A stretch of 64,000 nucleotides of DNA from the NCBI GenBank assembly GCA_036785325.1, contig JAXIVH010000016.1, forward strand, positions 9,930,702 to 9,994,701, written 5' to 3'. The notes under the pieces were generated by a model. The model was not told the origin of the DNA. It searched no databases and worked only from the letters and a program-made list of their open reading frames with translations. The position numbers and the translations under genes were made by a program. Positions 1-11,791 of the stretch are shown here, piece by piece. Numbering within the stretch: position 1 is the stretch's first letter; the number at the start of each line of letters is the position of its first letter. The stretch comes from Urophycis tenuis (taxonomy: Eukaryota; Chordata; Actinopteri; Gadiformes; Phycidae).

Positions 1-2079
1 GGAAAACTTTTCACAAAAAAACCCATTACTGAAGTACCTACGGCGAGAATAGACTACCCCAAGAAATTGTTTGGTTTGGGTGAGGAAAGTAAGCCATTGA
101 GTCTTCTCTAAGGTCAACTTCCTACACAATCTCTGTAGTCGCGCGGTGTATGGGGCACAGGAATTGTTATTAACAGGCTGTTCGGCATGGGGTCCTGGAG
201 GGGCCAGGGAGGCAGTGCTTAGTCGCGGCTGGCCTTGGCCTTTCCTACCCTGGGACCGACTGGGAAGGCACCGCTGGTCGGGGCTGGTCTTGGTCTTTCC
301 TAGGTCTGGACACCCATCGCTGAGGATAGCTGCATTGGGGGACCGTGGAGGCAGTGCTTTGTCACGGCTGGCCTCGGTCCTTCGTGACCCCAGTTTTCTG
401 CTAGTTCATCTGGACCCAACAGAGGACAAGAACCAAGCTCCGGCCCTGATTGGCCAAACCAGGGCTACCTAGCGGTGTTAACAACTGGTTTGTGCTGGTC
501 AGGGGGTAAGTATGTGCCCCCTCCTCTCCATAACCAAAACAATGTATCCTAAAAAGTGTTTTACTTACCTTTACTTACCTCGACGTTACCTCAATAAATG
601 ATCACTCCTAAAAAAGCTTAAACCCAATACCAATTCCATTTCGGAAACGACACACCTTGAGAATTGATCACTCTCGGGGGGGCCTCCCTTGGGTGAGGGT
701 GTATAGTGACAATGGCCAGAAACACCCTATGATCCCAGGGTCCACTACTGATGACGTGTCCTAATATTTCGATAGCACGTTTATACTAAAATAGAAATGG
801 AAAAGAAAAGTCTCACTCCAGCTGTGACTCGTCTTTATTCAAATAAGTAAATATACCAATGCATTGGAAGTACCTTCACTCAAACTAGATTGACCTTCAT
901 CTTGGAACAAAGAAAACCTTTGGGAAAAGGAAAAACAAGTCTATATCTCCAAATCAGCGGTTATATCACAACAAGACAGATAACCATTTCGTTTTACTTC
1001 ATTCTTGGTAATATGGGAAAAGAGAGCTGCGGATGACTAGATATTGGCGAGTGCAACTGCCTTTGATCCCCTATTCAACTACCGAGTCGTTGGGTGAGGT
1101 GGGGGGGGTCATCGAGATAACTCTAACGAACCCAACCCTAACCATAGGCCTAACCTTAGCCCTAACCCTAACTCAACCCTAACACTAACCCTTACCTTGG
1201 CCCTAATCTTAACACTAACCTCAACCCCTAACCTTAGCCTTAACACTAACCCTAACCCCTACTCTAACTCTAACCCTAACCCCTACTCTAACTCTAACCC
1301 TAAGCCTACCCTAACCTCCAACACTAACCCTACCCTAACTCTAACGCTAACCCTAACTCTAACCTTTGCCCTAACTTTAGCCCTAACCCTAGCCTCAGCC
1401 ATAACCCTAACCCTAACCTTAGCCCTAACCCTAACCTTAACCCTAACCCTAACCTTGGCCCTAACCTTAACCCTAACCTCAAACCTAACCTTAATCCTAA
1501 CCTCAGCCATAACCCTAACCTTAGCCCTAACCCTAATTCTAGCCCTAACCCAAATCTTAACCATAACCTTAACCCTAACCTTGGCTCAACACTTAACCTA
1601 ACCTTATCCATAACACTAACCCTAACCTCAACCCTAACCTTAACCCCAATCTCAGCCGTAACCCCAACCCTAACCTTATCCCTAACCTTAAACCTAACCC
1701 TAACCTCAGCCCTAACCTTAACCCTAACCTCAGCCCTCATCTTAACCCTAACCCCTAACCCCTAACCTCTAACCCTAACCCTAACCTTAACCTAACCGTA
1801 ACGCTAACCCTAACCCTTACTCTAACCTTAGCCCTAACCTTAGCCCTAACCGTAACCCTAACCTTAACCCTAACCTTAACCCTAACCTTAACCCTAAACC
1901 GTAACCTTATACCTAACCCTAACCTCAGCCCTAACCTTAACCCTAACCGCAACCCCTCCCATTTACTTCAAACCTAACGTTAAGGTTAACTGCTAACTCT
2001 ACCCCTAAATCTACCCTAACCTTAACCTACACTTGACATATTGGAGGAAGAAGACAATTACCCAGCATGCATTTCATCC
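1..2079 (+). repeat. Satellite unit 1 (short)
   Basis: U 1-1131, T 1132-1948, tail 1949-2079; no L module. It shares with unit 3 the TTTGGTTTGGG variant early in U (one base longer than other units), GGGTGAGG before the G-run, and an 817-bp T tract with out-of-register single-base changes such as GGCTCAACAC. It forms dimer family A with unit 2. Confidence 0.95.
138..480. promoter_or_regulatory. GC-rich, CpG-containing block of module U (possible promoter; unit 1 copy)
   Basis: I count about 16 CpGs in this 343-bp stretch, compared with very few in the rest of the unit. Three related GC-rich segments start at 211, 267 and 350. A minus-strand CCAATCAG (CTGATTGG on +, about 445-452) sits at its right edge. 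The block lies between the T tract of the unit to the left and the rest of U. Leftward transcription from it would run into the neighbouring CCCTAA tract and give a UUAGGG-rich RNA, the layout of TERRA promoters in mammals. This is inference only; the block may equally be inert satellite. Confidence 0.3.
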
Positions 2080-3210
2080 GGAAAACTTTTCACAAAAAAA
2101 CACATTACCGAAGTACCTACGGCGAGAATAGACTACCCCAAGAAATTGTTGTTTTGGGTGAGGAAAGTAAGCCATTGAGTCTTCTCTAAGGTCAACTTCC
2201 TACACAATCTCTGTAGTTGCGCGGTGTATGGGGCACAGGAATTGTTATTAACAGGCTGTTCGGCATGGGGTCCTGGAGGGGCCAGGGAGGCAGTGCTTAG
2301 TCGCGGCTGGCCTTGGCCTTTCCTACCCTGGGACCGACTGGGAAGGCACCGCTGGTCGGGGCTGGTCTTGGTCTTTCCTAGGTCTGGACACCCATCGCTG
2401 AGGATAGCTGCATTGGGGGACCGTGGAGGCAGTGCTTTGTCACGGCTGGCCTCGGTCCTTCGTGACCCCAGTTTTCTGCTAGTTCATCTGGACCCAACAG
2501 AGGACAAGAACCAAGCTCCGGCCCTGATTGGCCAAACCAGGGCTACCTAGCGGTGTTAACAACTGGTTTGTGCTGGTCAGGGGGTAAGTATGTGCCCCCT
2601 CCTCTCCATAACCAAAACAATGTATCCTAAAAAGTGTTTTACTTACCTTTACTTACCTCAACGTTACCTCAACAAATGATCACTCCTAAAAAAGTTTAAA
2701 CCCAATACCAATTCCATTTCGGAAACGACACACCTTGAGAATTGATCACTCTCGGGGGGGCCTCCCTTGGGTGAGGGTGTATAGTGACAATGGCCAGAAA
2801 CACCCTGTGATCCCAGGGTCCACTACTGATGACGTGTCCTAATATTTCGATAGCACGTTTATACTAAAATAGAAATGGAAAAGAAAAGTCTCACTCCAGC
2901 TGTGACTCGTCTTTATTCAAATAAGTAAATATACCAATGCATTGGAAGTACCTTCAATCAAACTAGATTGACCTTCATCTTGGAACAAAGAAAACCTTTG
3001 GGAAAAGGAAAAACAAGTCTATATCTCCAAATCAGCGGTTATATCACAACAAGACAGATAACCATTTCGTTTTACTTCATTCTTGGTAATATGGGAAAAG
3101 AGAGCTGCGGATGACTAGATATTGGCGAGTGCAACTGCCTTTGATCCCCTATTCAACTACCGAGTCGTTGGATGAGGTGGGGGGGGGTCATCGAGATAAC
3201 TCTAACGAAC
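2080..3210 (+). repeat. Module U (unique module), reference copy in unit 2
   Basis: This non-telomeric core occurs in every unit and keeps its length within 4 bp, mostly through variation of a G homopolymer near its right end. From left to right it holds an A-rich start, a GC-rich block with about 16 CpG dinucleotides (in unit 1, 138-480), a CTGATTGG motif (NF-Y type CCAAT box on the minus strand), a tandem TTACTTACCT decamer, a G7 run with an inverted CCTCCC, an AT-rich stretch and the poly-G run. The 108-codon open frame starting at a GTG in this module (146-472 in unit 1) is broken in units 10, 12, 14 and 15, so I do not call it a gene. Function unknown. Confidence 0.85.
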
Positions 3211-3921
3211 CTAACCGAGCCAGGGCCATGGAAAGAACGGGCTCTCTACACAACCCATTTATATTACCTTACCAACTGTTATTCACAAAACGACCACTAG
3301 ATGGAGGCGATGGACCACCACTGAAGAATCAAAAGAAGGCAACCAGCCTTTAACACAAAGACTAAAAACTCACTCCAGCTGTGATCCTCTTTATCTAAAT
3401 AAATAAATAAACAAAAATGAATAAATAAATAGACTAAATAAATATACAAATATAAATAAATAAATTAAATATAGATTACCTTACCAACTATTGCAATTAC
3501 CTATTATTATTGTTATTATTATTATTACTTACCTATTAATGCAATTTCCCAACCTGGGAACAATAGAGTATTTCTATTTCTATTTCTATAACTCTTCTTC
3601 ACAAAACGACCACTAGGTGGAGACGACGCACCACCAGCGAGGAATCAAAAGAGGAGGAACAACCTTGAATACAAAGATTAAAACCCACTCCAGCTGTGAG
3701 TCTCTCGATGTATTTATTTACTAAAAAAATATATATTAAATATATATACTCCTCCCATCTCTTCTCCCCTGTCTTCCCTCATGGAAATGAGGGAGTTGGG
3801 GGAGATAGAGTGTACTAGCCCGATCCGGCGGGGGTGAGTTCAGTCCGTACAGACTGTCTCACCTTGACTCTACCTTCCTCAATCTCTAGCTCTAACTCTA
3901 ACCCTAGGGATAACCTCAACC
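3211..3921 (+). repeat. Module L (long-unit-specific segment), reference copy in unit 2
   Basis: L is present in 12 of 22 complete units and absent from 10 at exactly the same junction. It contains two imperfect direct repeats of about 120 bp (3282-3400 and 3598-3720), each starting TTCACAAAACGACCACTAG and ending in the CACTCCAGCTGTGA motif. Between them are AAATA and ATT simple repeats; after them come an AT-rich TATATATT stretch, a C+T-rich stretch and an inverted CCCTCAT/ATGAGGG pair near 3777-3793. The right end grades into CTCTAACTCTAACC. No coding potential or recognisable transposon ends seen. L is 711 bp in units 2 and 4, 743 bp in 9, 11 and 13, 702 bp in 15-18 and 22, and 692 bp in 19 and 20. 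Confidence 0.85.
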
Positions 3922-4733
3922 CCAACCCTAACCATAGGCCTAACCTTAGTCCTAACCCTAACTCAACCCTAACACTAACCCTTACCTTGGCCCTAATCTT
4001 AACACTAACCTCAACCCCTAACCTTAGCCTTAACACTAACCCTAACCCCTACTCTAACTCTAACCCTAACCCCTACTCTAACTCTAACCCTAAGCCTACC
4101 CTAACCTCCAACACTAACCCTACCCTAACTCTAACGCTAACCCTAACTCTAACCTTTGCCCTAACTTTAGCCCTAACCCTAGCCTCAGCCATAACCCTAA
4201 CCCTAACCTTAGCCCTAACCCTAACCTTAACCCTAACCCTAACCTTGGCCCTAACCTTAACACTAACCTCAAACCTAACCTTAACCCTAACCTCAGCCAT
4301 AACCCTAACCCTAACCTTAGCCCTAACCCTAATTCTAGCCCTAACCCTAATCTTAACCATAACCTTAACCCTAACCTTGGCCCTAACACTTAACCTAACC
4401 TTATCCATAACACTAACCCTAACCTCAACCCTAACCTTAACCCCAATCTCAGCTGTAACCCCAACCCTAACCTTATCCCTAACCTTAAACCTAACCCTAA
4501 CCTCAGCCCTAACCTTAACCCTAACCTCAGCCCTCATCTTAACCCTAACCCCTAACCCCTAACCTCTAACCCTAACCCTAACCTTACCCTAACCGTAACG
4601 CTAACCCTAACCCTTACTCTAACCTTAGCCCTAACCTTAGCCCTAACCGTAACCCTAACCTTAACCCTAACCTTAACCCTAAACCGTAACCTTATACCTA
4701 ACCCTAACCTCAGCCCTAACCTTAACCCTAACC
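3922..4733 (+). repeat. Module T (degenerate telomere-like CCCTAA tract), reference copy in unit 2
   Basis: About 812 bp of hexamer-like sequence dominated by CCCTAA, CCTTAA, CCTTAG, CCTCAG, ACTCTA and CCTTGG variants on the + strand, equal to TTAGGG-type repeats on the minus strand. Perfect CCCTAA runs do not exceed two or three copies. The six-base period makes every frame a two-residue repeat (Thr-Leu, Val-Arg, Gly-Leu), which explains the long stop-free frames on both strands here. The particular order of variants is conserved between units, so the whole tract was copied as a block rather than newly added by telomerase. Confidence 0.95.
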
Positions 4734-4864
4734 GCAACCCCTCCCATTTACTTCAAACCTAACGTTAAGGTTAACTGCTAACTCTACCCCTAAATCTACC
4801 CTAACCTTAACCTACACTTGACATATTGGAGGAAGAAGACAATTACCCAGCATGCATTTCATCC
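4734..4864 (+). repeat. 131-bp unit tail, reference copy in unit 2
   Basis: Sequence between the end of the telomere-like tract and the next unit. It starts GCAACCCCTCCC, holds the near-palindrome TAACGTTAAGGTTAAC and a few decayed CTAACC hexamers, then leaves the telomere-like pattern at about ACACTTGACATATTGG and ends in GCATGCATTTCATCC. It is 131 bp in units 1-3. Function unknown. Confidence 0.85.
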
Positions 4865-6943
4865 GGAAAACTTTTCACAAAAAAACCCATTACTGAAGTA
4901 CCTACGGCGAGAATAGACTACCCCAAGAAATTGTTTGGTTTGGGTGAGGAAAGTAAGCCATTGAGTCTTCTCTAAGGTCAACTTCCTACACAATCTCTGT
5001 AGTCGCGCGGTGTATGGGGCACAGGAATTGTTATTAACAGGCTGTTCGGCATGGGGTCCTGGAGGGGCCAGGGAGGCAGTGCTTAGTCGCGGCTGGCCTT
5101 GGCCTTTCCTACCCTGGGACCGACTGGGAAGGCACCGCTGGTCGGGGCTGGTCTTGGTCTTTCCTAGGTCTGGACACCCATCGCTGAGGATAGCTGCATT
5201 GGGGGACCGTGGAGGCAGTGCTTTGTCACGGCTGGCCTCGGTCCTTCGTGACCCCAGTTTTCTGCTAGTTCATCTGGACCCAACAGAGGACAAGAACCAA
5301 GCTCCGGCCCTGATTGGCCAAACCAGGGCTACCTAGCGGTGTTAACAACTGGTTTGTGCTGGTCAGGGGGTAAGTATGTGCCCCCTCCTCTCCATAACCA
5401 AAACAATGTATCCTAAAAAGTGTTTTACTTACCTTTACTTACCTCGACGTTACCTCAATAAATGATCACTCCTAAAAAAGCTTAAACCCAATACCAATTC
5501 CATTTCGGAAACGACACACCTTGAGAATTGATCACTCTCGGGGGGGCCTCCCTTGGGTGAGGGTGTATAGTGACAATGGCCAGAAACACCCTATGATCCC
5601 AGGGTCCACTACTGATGACGTGTCCTAATATTTCGATAGCACGTTTATACTAAAATAGAAATGGAAAAGAAAAGTCTCACTCCAGCTGTGACTCGTCTTT
5701 ATTCAAATAAGTAAATATACCAATGCATTGGAAGTACCTTCACTCAAACTAGATTGACCTTCATCTTGGAACAAAGAAAACCTTTGGGAAAAGGAAAAAC
5801 AAGTCTATATCTCCAAATCAGCGGTTATATCACAACAAGACAGATAACCATTTCGTTTTACTTCATTCTTGGTAATATGGGAAAAGAGAGCTGCGGATGA
5901 CTAGATATTGGCGAGTGCAACTGCCTTTGATCCCCTATTCAACTACCGAGTCGTTGGGTGAGGTGGGGGGGGTCATCGAGATAACTCTAACGAACCCAAC
6001 CCTAACCATAGGCCTAACCTTAGCCCTAACCCTAACTCAACCCTAACACTAACCCTTACCTTGGCCCTAATCTTAACACTAACCTCAACCCCTAACCTTA
6101 GCCTTAACACTAACCCTAACCCCTACTCTAACTCTAACCCTAACCCCTACTCTAACTCTAACCCTAAGCCTACCCTAACCTCCAACACTAACCCTACCCT
6201 AACTCTAACGCTAACCCTAACTCTAACCTTTGCCCTAACTTTAGCCCTAACCCTAGCCTCAGCCATAACCCTAACCCTAACCTTAGCCCTAACCCTAACC
6301 TTAACCCTAACCCTAACCTTGGCCCTAACCTTAACCCTAACCTCAAACCTAACCTTAATCCTAACCTCAGCCATAACCCTAACCTTAGCCCTAACCCTAA
6401 TTCTAGCCCTAACCCAAATCTTAACCATAACCTTAACCCTAACCTTGGCTCAACACTTAACCTAACCTTATCCATAACACTAACCCTAACCTCAACCCTA
6501 ACCTTAACCCCAATCTCAGCCGTAACCCCAACCCTAACCTTATCCCTAACCTTAAACCTAACCCTAACCTCAGCCCTAACCTTAACCCTAACCTCAGCCC
6601 TCATCTTAACCCTAACCCCTAACCCCTAACCTCTAACCCTAACCCTAACCTTAACCTAACCGTAACGCTAACCCTAACCCTTACTCTAACCTTAGCCCTA
6701 ACCTTAGCCCTAACCGTAACCCTAACCTTAACCCTAACCTTAACCCTAACCTTAACCCTAAACCGTAACCTTATACCTAACCCTAACCTCAGCCCTAACC
6801 TTAACCCTAACCGCAACCCCTCCCATTTACTTCAAACCTAACGTTAAGGTTAACTGCTAACTCTACCCCTAAATCTACCCTAACCTTAACCTACACTTGA
6901 CATATTGGAGGAAGAAGACAATTACCCAGCATGCATTTCATCC
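4865..6943 (+). repeat. Satellite unit 3 (short)
   Basis: U 4865-5995, T 5996-6812 (817 bp), tail 6813-6943; no L. It has the same length and variants as unit 1, of which it looks like a recent copy; units 3-4 repeat units 1-2 with a period of 4864 bp. Confidence 0.95.
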
Positions 6944-9734
6944 GGAAAACTTTTCACAAAAAAACACATTACCGAAGTACCTACGGCGAGAATAGACTAC
7001 CCCAAGAAATTGTTGTTTTGGGTGAGGAAAGTAAGCCATTGAGTCTTCTCTAAGGTCAACTTCCTACACAATCTCTGTAGTTGCGCGGTGTATGGGGCAC
7101 AGGAATTGTTATTAACAGGCTGTTCGGCATGGGGTCCTGGAGGGGCCAGGGAGGCAGTGCTTAGTCGCGGCTGGCCTTGGCCTTTCCTACCCTGGGACCG
7201 ACTGGGAAGGCACCGCTGGTCGGGGCTGGTCTTGGTCTTTCCTAGGTCTGGACACCCATCGCTGAGGATAGCTGCATTGGGGGACCGTGGAGGCAGTGCT
7301 TTGTCACGGCTGGCCTCGGTCCTTCGTGACCCCAGTTTTCTGCTAGTTCATCTGGACCCAACAGAGGACAAGAACCAAGCTCCGGCCCTGATTGGCCAAA
7401 CCAGGGCTACCTAGCGGTGTTAACAACTGGTTTGTGCTGGTCAGGGGGTAAGTATGTGCCCCCTCCTCTCCATAACCAAAACAATGTATCCTAAAAAGTG
7501 TTTTACTTACCTTTACTTACCTCAACGTTACCTCAACAAATGATCACTCCTAAAAAAGTTTAAACCCAATACCAATTCCATTTCGGAAACGACACACCTT
7601 GAGAATTGATCACTCTCGGGGGGGCCTCCCTTGGGTGAGGGTGTATAGTGACAATGGCCAGAAACACCCTGTGATCCCAGGGTCCACTACTGATGACGTG
7701 TCCTAATATTTCGATAGCACGTTTATACTAAAATAGAAATGGAAAAGAAAAGTCTCACTCCAGCTGTGACTCGTCTTTATTCAAATAAGTAAATATACCA
7801 ATGCATTGGAAGTACCTTCAATCAAACTAGATTGACCTTCATCTTGGAACAAAGAAAACCTTTGGGAAAAGGAAAAACAAGTCTATATCTCCAAATCAGC
7901 GGTTATATCACAACAAGACAGATAACCATTTCGTTTTACTTCATTCTTGGTAATATGGGAAAAGAGAGCTGCGGATGACTAGATATTGGCGAGTGCAACT
8001 GCCTTTGATCCCCTATTCAACTACCGAGTCGTTGGATGAGGTGGGGGGGGGTCATCGAGATAACTCTAACGAACCTAACCGAGCCAGGGCCATGGAAAGA
8101 ACGGGCTCTCTACACAACCCATTTATATTACCTTACCAACTGTTATTCACAAAACGACCACTAGATGGAGGCGATGGACCACCACTGAAGAATCAAAAGA
8201 AGGCAACCAGCCTTTAACACAAAGACTAAAAACTCACTCCAGCTGTGATCCTCTTTATCTAAATAAATAAATAAACAAAAATGAATAAATAAATAGACTA
8301 AATAAATATACAAATATAAATAAATAAATTAAATATAGATTACCTTACCAACTATTGCAATTACCTATTATTATTGTTATTATTATTATTACTTACCTAT
8401 TAATGCAATTTCCCAACCTGGGAACAATAGAGTATTTCTATTTCTATTTCTATAACTCTTCTTCACAAAACGACCACTAGGTGGAGACGACGCACCACCA
8501 GCGAGGAATCAAAAGAGGAGGAACAACCTTGAATACAAAGATTAAAACCCACTCCAGCTGTGAGTCTCTCGATGTATTTATTTACTAAAAAAATATATAT
8601 TAAATATATATACTCCTCCCATCTCTTCTCCCCTGTCTTCCCTCATGGAAATGAGGGAGTTGGGGGAGATAGAGTGTACTAGCCCGATCCGGCGGGGGTG
8701 AGTTCAGTCCGTACAGACTGTCTCACCTTGACTCTACCTTCCTCAATCTCTAGCTCTAACTCTAACCCTAGGGATAACCTCAACCCCAACCCTAACCATA
8801 GGCCTAACCTTAGTCCTAACCCTAACTCAACCCTAACACTAACCCTTACCTTGGCCCTAATCTTAACACTAACCTCAACCCCTAACCTTAGCCTTAACAC
8901 TAACCCTAACCCCTACTCTAACTCTAACCCTAACCCCTACTCTAACTCTAACCCTAAGCCTACCCTAACCTCCAACACTAACCCTACCCTAACTCTAACT
9001 CTAACGCTAACCCTAACTCTAACCTTTGCCCTAACTTTAGCCCTAACCCTAGCCTCAGCCATAACCCTAACCCTAACCTTAGCCCTAACCCTAACCTTAA
9101 CCCTAACCCTAACCTTGGCCCTAACCTTAACACTAACCTCAAACCTAACCTTAACCCTAACCTCAGCCATAACCCTAACCCTAACCTTAGCCCTAACCCT
9201 AATTCTAGCCCTAACCCTAATCTTAACCATAACCTTAACCCTAACCTTGGCCCTAACACTTAACCTAACCTTATCCATAACACTAACCCTAACCTCAACC
9301 CTAACCTTAACCCCAATCTCAGCCGTAACCCCAACCCTAACCTTATCCCTAACCTTAAACCTAACCCTAACCTCAGCCCTAACCTTAACCCTAACCTCAG
9401 CCCTCATCTTAACCCTAACCCCTAACCCCTAACCTCTAACCCTAACCCTAACCTTACCCTAACCGTAACGCTAACCCTAACCCTTACTCTAACCTTAGCC
9501 CTAACCTTAGCCCTAACCGTAACCCTAACCTTAACCCTAACCTTAACCCTAAACCGTAACCTTATACCTAACCCTAACCTCAGCCCTAACCTTAACCCTA
9601 ACCGCAACCCCTCCCATTTACTTCAAACCTAACGTTAAGGTTAACTGCTAACTCTACCCCTAAATCTACCCTAACCTTAACCTACACTTGACATATTGGA
9701 GGAAGAAGACAATTACCCAGCATGCATTTCATCC
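6944..9734 (+). repeat. Satellite unit 4 (long)
   Basis: U 6944-8074, L 8075-8785 (711 bp), T 8786-9603 (818 bp), tail 9604-9734. It matches unit 2 except mainly for one extra ACTCTA hexamer in T near 8996, which accounts for the 6-bp length difference. Confidence 0.95.
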
Positions 9735-11791
9735 GGAAAACTTTTCACAAAAAAACCCATTACCGAAGTACCTACGGCGAGAATAGACTACCCCAAGAAA
9801 TTGTTGTTTTGGGTGAGGAAAGTAAGCCATTGAGTCTTCTCTAAGGTCAACTTCCTACACAATCTCTGTAGTCGCGCGGTGTATGGGGCACAGGAATTGT
9901 TATTAACAGGCTGTTCGGCATGGGGTCCTGGAGGGGCCAGGGAGGCAGTGCTTAGTCGCGGCTGGCCTTGGCCTTTCCTACCCTGGGACCGACTGGGAAG
10001 GCACCGCTGGTCGGGGCTGGTCTTGGTCTTTCCTAGGTCTGGACACCCATCGCTGAGGATAGCTGCATTGGGGGACCGTGGAGGCAGTGCTTTGTCACGG
10101 CTGGCCTCGGTCCTTCGTGACCCCAGTTTTCTGCTAGTTCATCTGGACCCAACAGAGGACAAGAACCAAGCTCCGGCCCTGATTGGCCAAACCAGGGCTA
10201 CCTAGCGGTGTTAACAACTGGTTTGTGCTGGTCAGGGGGTAAGTATGTGCCCCCTCCTCTCCATAACCAAAACAATGTATCCTAAAAAGTGTTTTACTTA
10301 CCTTTACTTACCTCGACGTTACCTCAACAAATGATCACTCCTAAAAAAGCTTAAACCCAATACCAATTCCATTTCGGAAACGACACACCTTGAGAATTGA
10401 TCACTCTCGGGGGGGCCTCCCTTGGGTGAGGGTGTATAGTGACAATGGCCAGAAACACCCTATGATCCCAGGGTCCACTACTGATGACGTGTCCTAATAT
10501 TTCGATAGCACGTTTATACTAAAATAGAAATGGAAAAGAAAAGTCTCACTCCAGCTGTGACTCGTCTTTATTCAAATAAGTAAATATACCAATGCATTGG
10601 AAGTACCTTCAATCAAACTAGATTGACCTCCATCTTGGAACAAAGAAAACCTTTGGGAAAAGGAAAAACAAGTCTATATCTCCAAATCAGCGGTTATATC
10701 ACAACAAGACAGATAACCATTTCGTTTTACTTCATTCTTGGTAATATGGGAAAAGAGAGCTGCGGATGACTAGATATTGGCGAGTGCAACTGCCTTTGAT
10801 CCCCTATTCAACTACCGAGTCGTTGGATGAGGTGGGGGGGGGGTCATCGAGATAACTCTAACGAACCCAACCCTAACCATAGGCCTAACCTTAGCCCTAA
10901 CCCTAACTCAACCCTAACACTAACCCTTACCTTGGCCCTAATCTTAACACTAACCTCAACCCCTAACCTTAGCCTTAACACTAACCCTAACCCCTACTCT
11001 AACTCTAACCCTAACCCCTACTCTAACTCTAACCCTAAGCCTACCCTAACCTCCAACACTAACCCTACCCTAACTCTAACCCTAACTCTAACCTTTGCCC
11101 TAACTTTAGCCCTAACCCTAGCCTCAGCCATAACCCTAACCCTAACCTTAGCCCTAACCCTAACCTTAACCCTAACCCTAACCTTGGCCCTAACCTTAAC
11201 ACTAACCTCAAACCTAACCTTAACCCTAACCTCAGCCATAACCCTAACCCTAACCTTAGCCCTAACCCTAATTCTAGCCCTAACCCTAATCTTAACCATA
11301 ACCTTAACCCTAACCTTGGCCCTAACACTTAACCTAACCTTATCCATAACACTAACCCTAACCTCAACCCTAACCTTAACCCCAATCTCAGCCGTAACCC
11401 CAACCCTAACCTTATCCCTAACCTTAAACCTAACCCTAACCTCAGCCCTAACCTTAACCCTAACCTCAGCCCTCATCTTAACCCTAACCCCTAACCCCTA
11501 ACCTCTAACCCTAACCCTAACCTTACCCTAACCGTAACGCTAACCCTAACCCTTACTCTAACCTTAGCCCTAACCTTAGCCCTAACCGTAACCCTAACCT
11601 TAACCCTAAACCGTAACCTTATACCTAACCCTAACCTCAGCCCTAACCTTAACCCTAACCGCAACCCCTCCCATTTACTTCAAACCTAACGTTAAGGTTA
11701 ACTGCTAACTCTACCCCTAAATCTACCCTAACCTTAACCTACACTTGACATATTGGAGGAAGAAGACAATTACCCAGCATGCATTTCATCC
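9735..11791 (+). repeat. Satellite unit 5 (short)
   Basis: U 9735-10866, T 10867-11660 (794 bp), tail 11661-11791; no L. T is 18 bp (three hexamers) shorter than the common 812 bp: one hexamer is lost near 11080 and a CCTAACCTTAAC dodecamer near 11600. Confidence 0.95.

Larger units (their letters stand above)
2080..4864 (+). repeat. Satellite unit 2 (long)
   Basis: U 2080-3210, L 3211-3921 (711 bp), T 3922-4733 (812 bp), tail 4734-4864. It shares with unit 4 the variants AGTTTAAACC, CACCCTGTGATC and GGCCATGGAAAG, and a longer ATT microsatellite in L. It is the reference unit for the module features given below. Confidence 0.95.

Noticed and set aside
146..472. 108-codon frame recurring in the GC-rich part of module U
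   Set aside because: It starts with GTG, has no recognisable domain, and is broken by TGA in units 10, 12 and 14 and by a one-base insertion in unit 15. Its recurrence simply follows from the tandem repeat.
745..760. TGATGACGTGTC as a CRE/ATF-type site in module U
   Set aside because: A single short match in noncoding satellite, expected by chance at this length; no supporting element close by.
1132..1948. A true chromosome-terminal telomere
   Set aside because: T tracts hold only two or three perfect hexamers in a row, keep the same order of variants from unit to unit and are flanked by unique sequence on both sides.
3111..3353. 60-80 codon frames spanning the U/L boundary (for example in units 2, 4, 17, 18)
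   Set aside because: The frame depends on the length of the poly-G run and shifts to an unrelated sequence in other units, so it is not maintained.
3834..4562. Long stop-free frames of Thr-Leu, Val-Arg or Gly-Leu repeats in every T tract, on both strands
   Set aside because: They are the unavoidable translation of a six-base repeat lacking stops in that register. The frames change with every indel and have no start context or conserved non-repeat domain.
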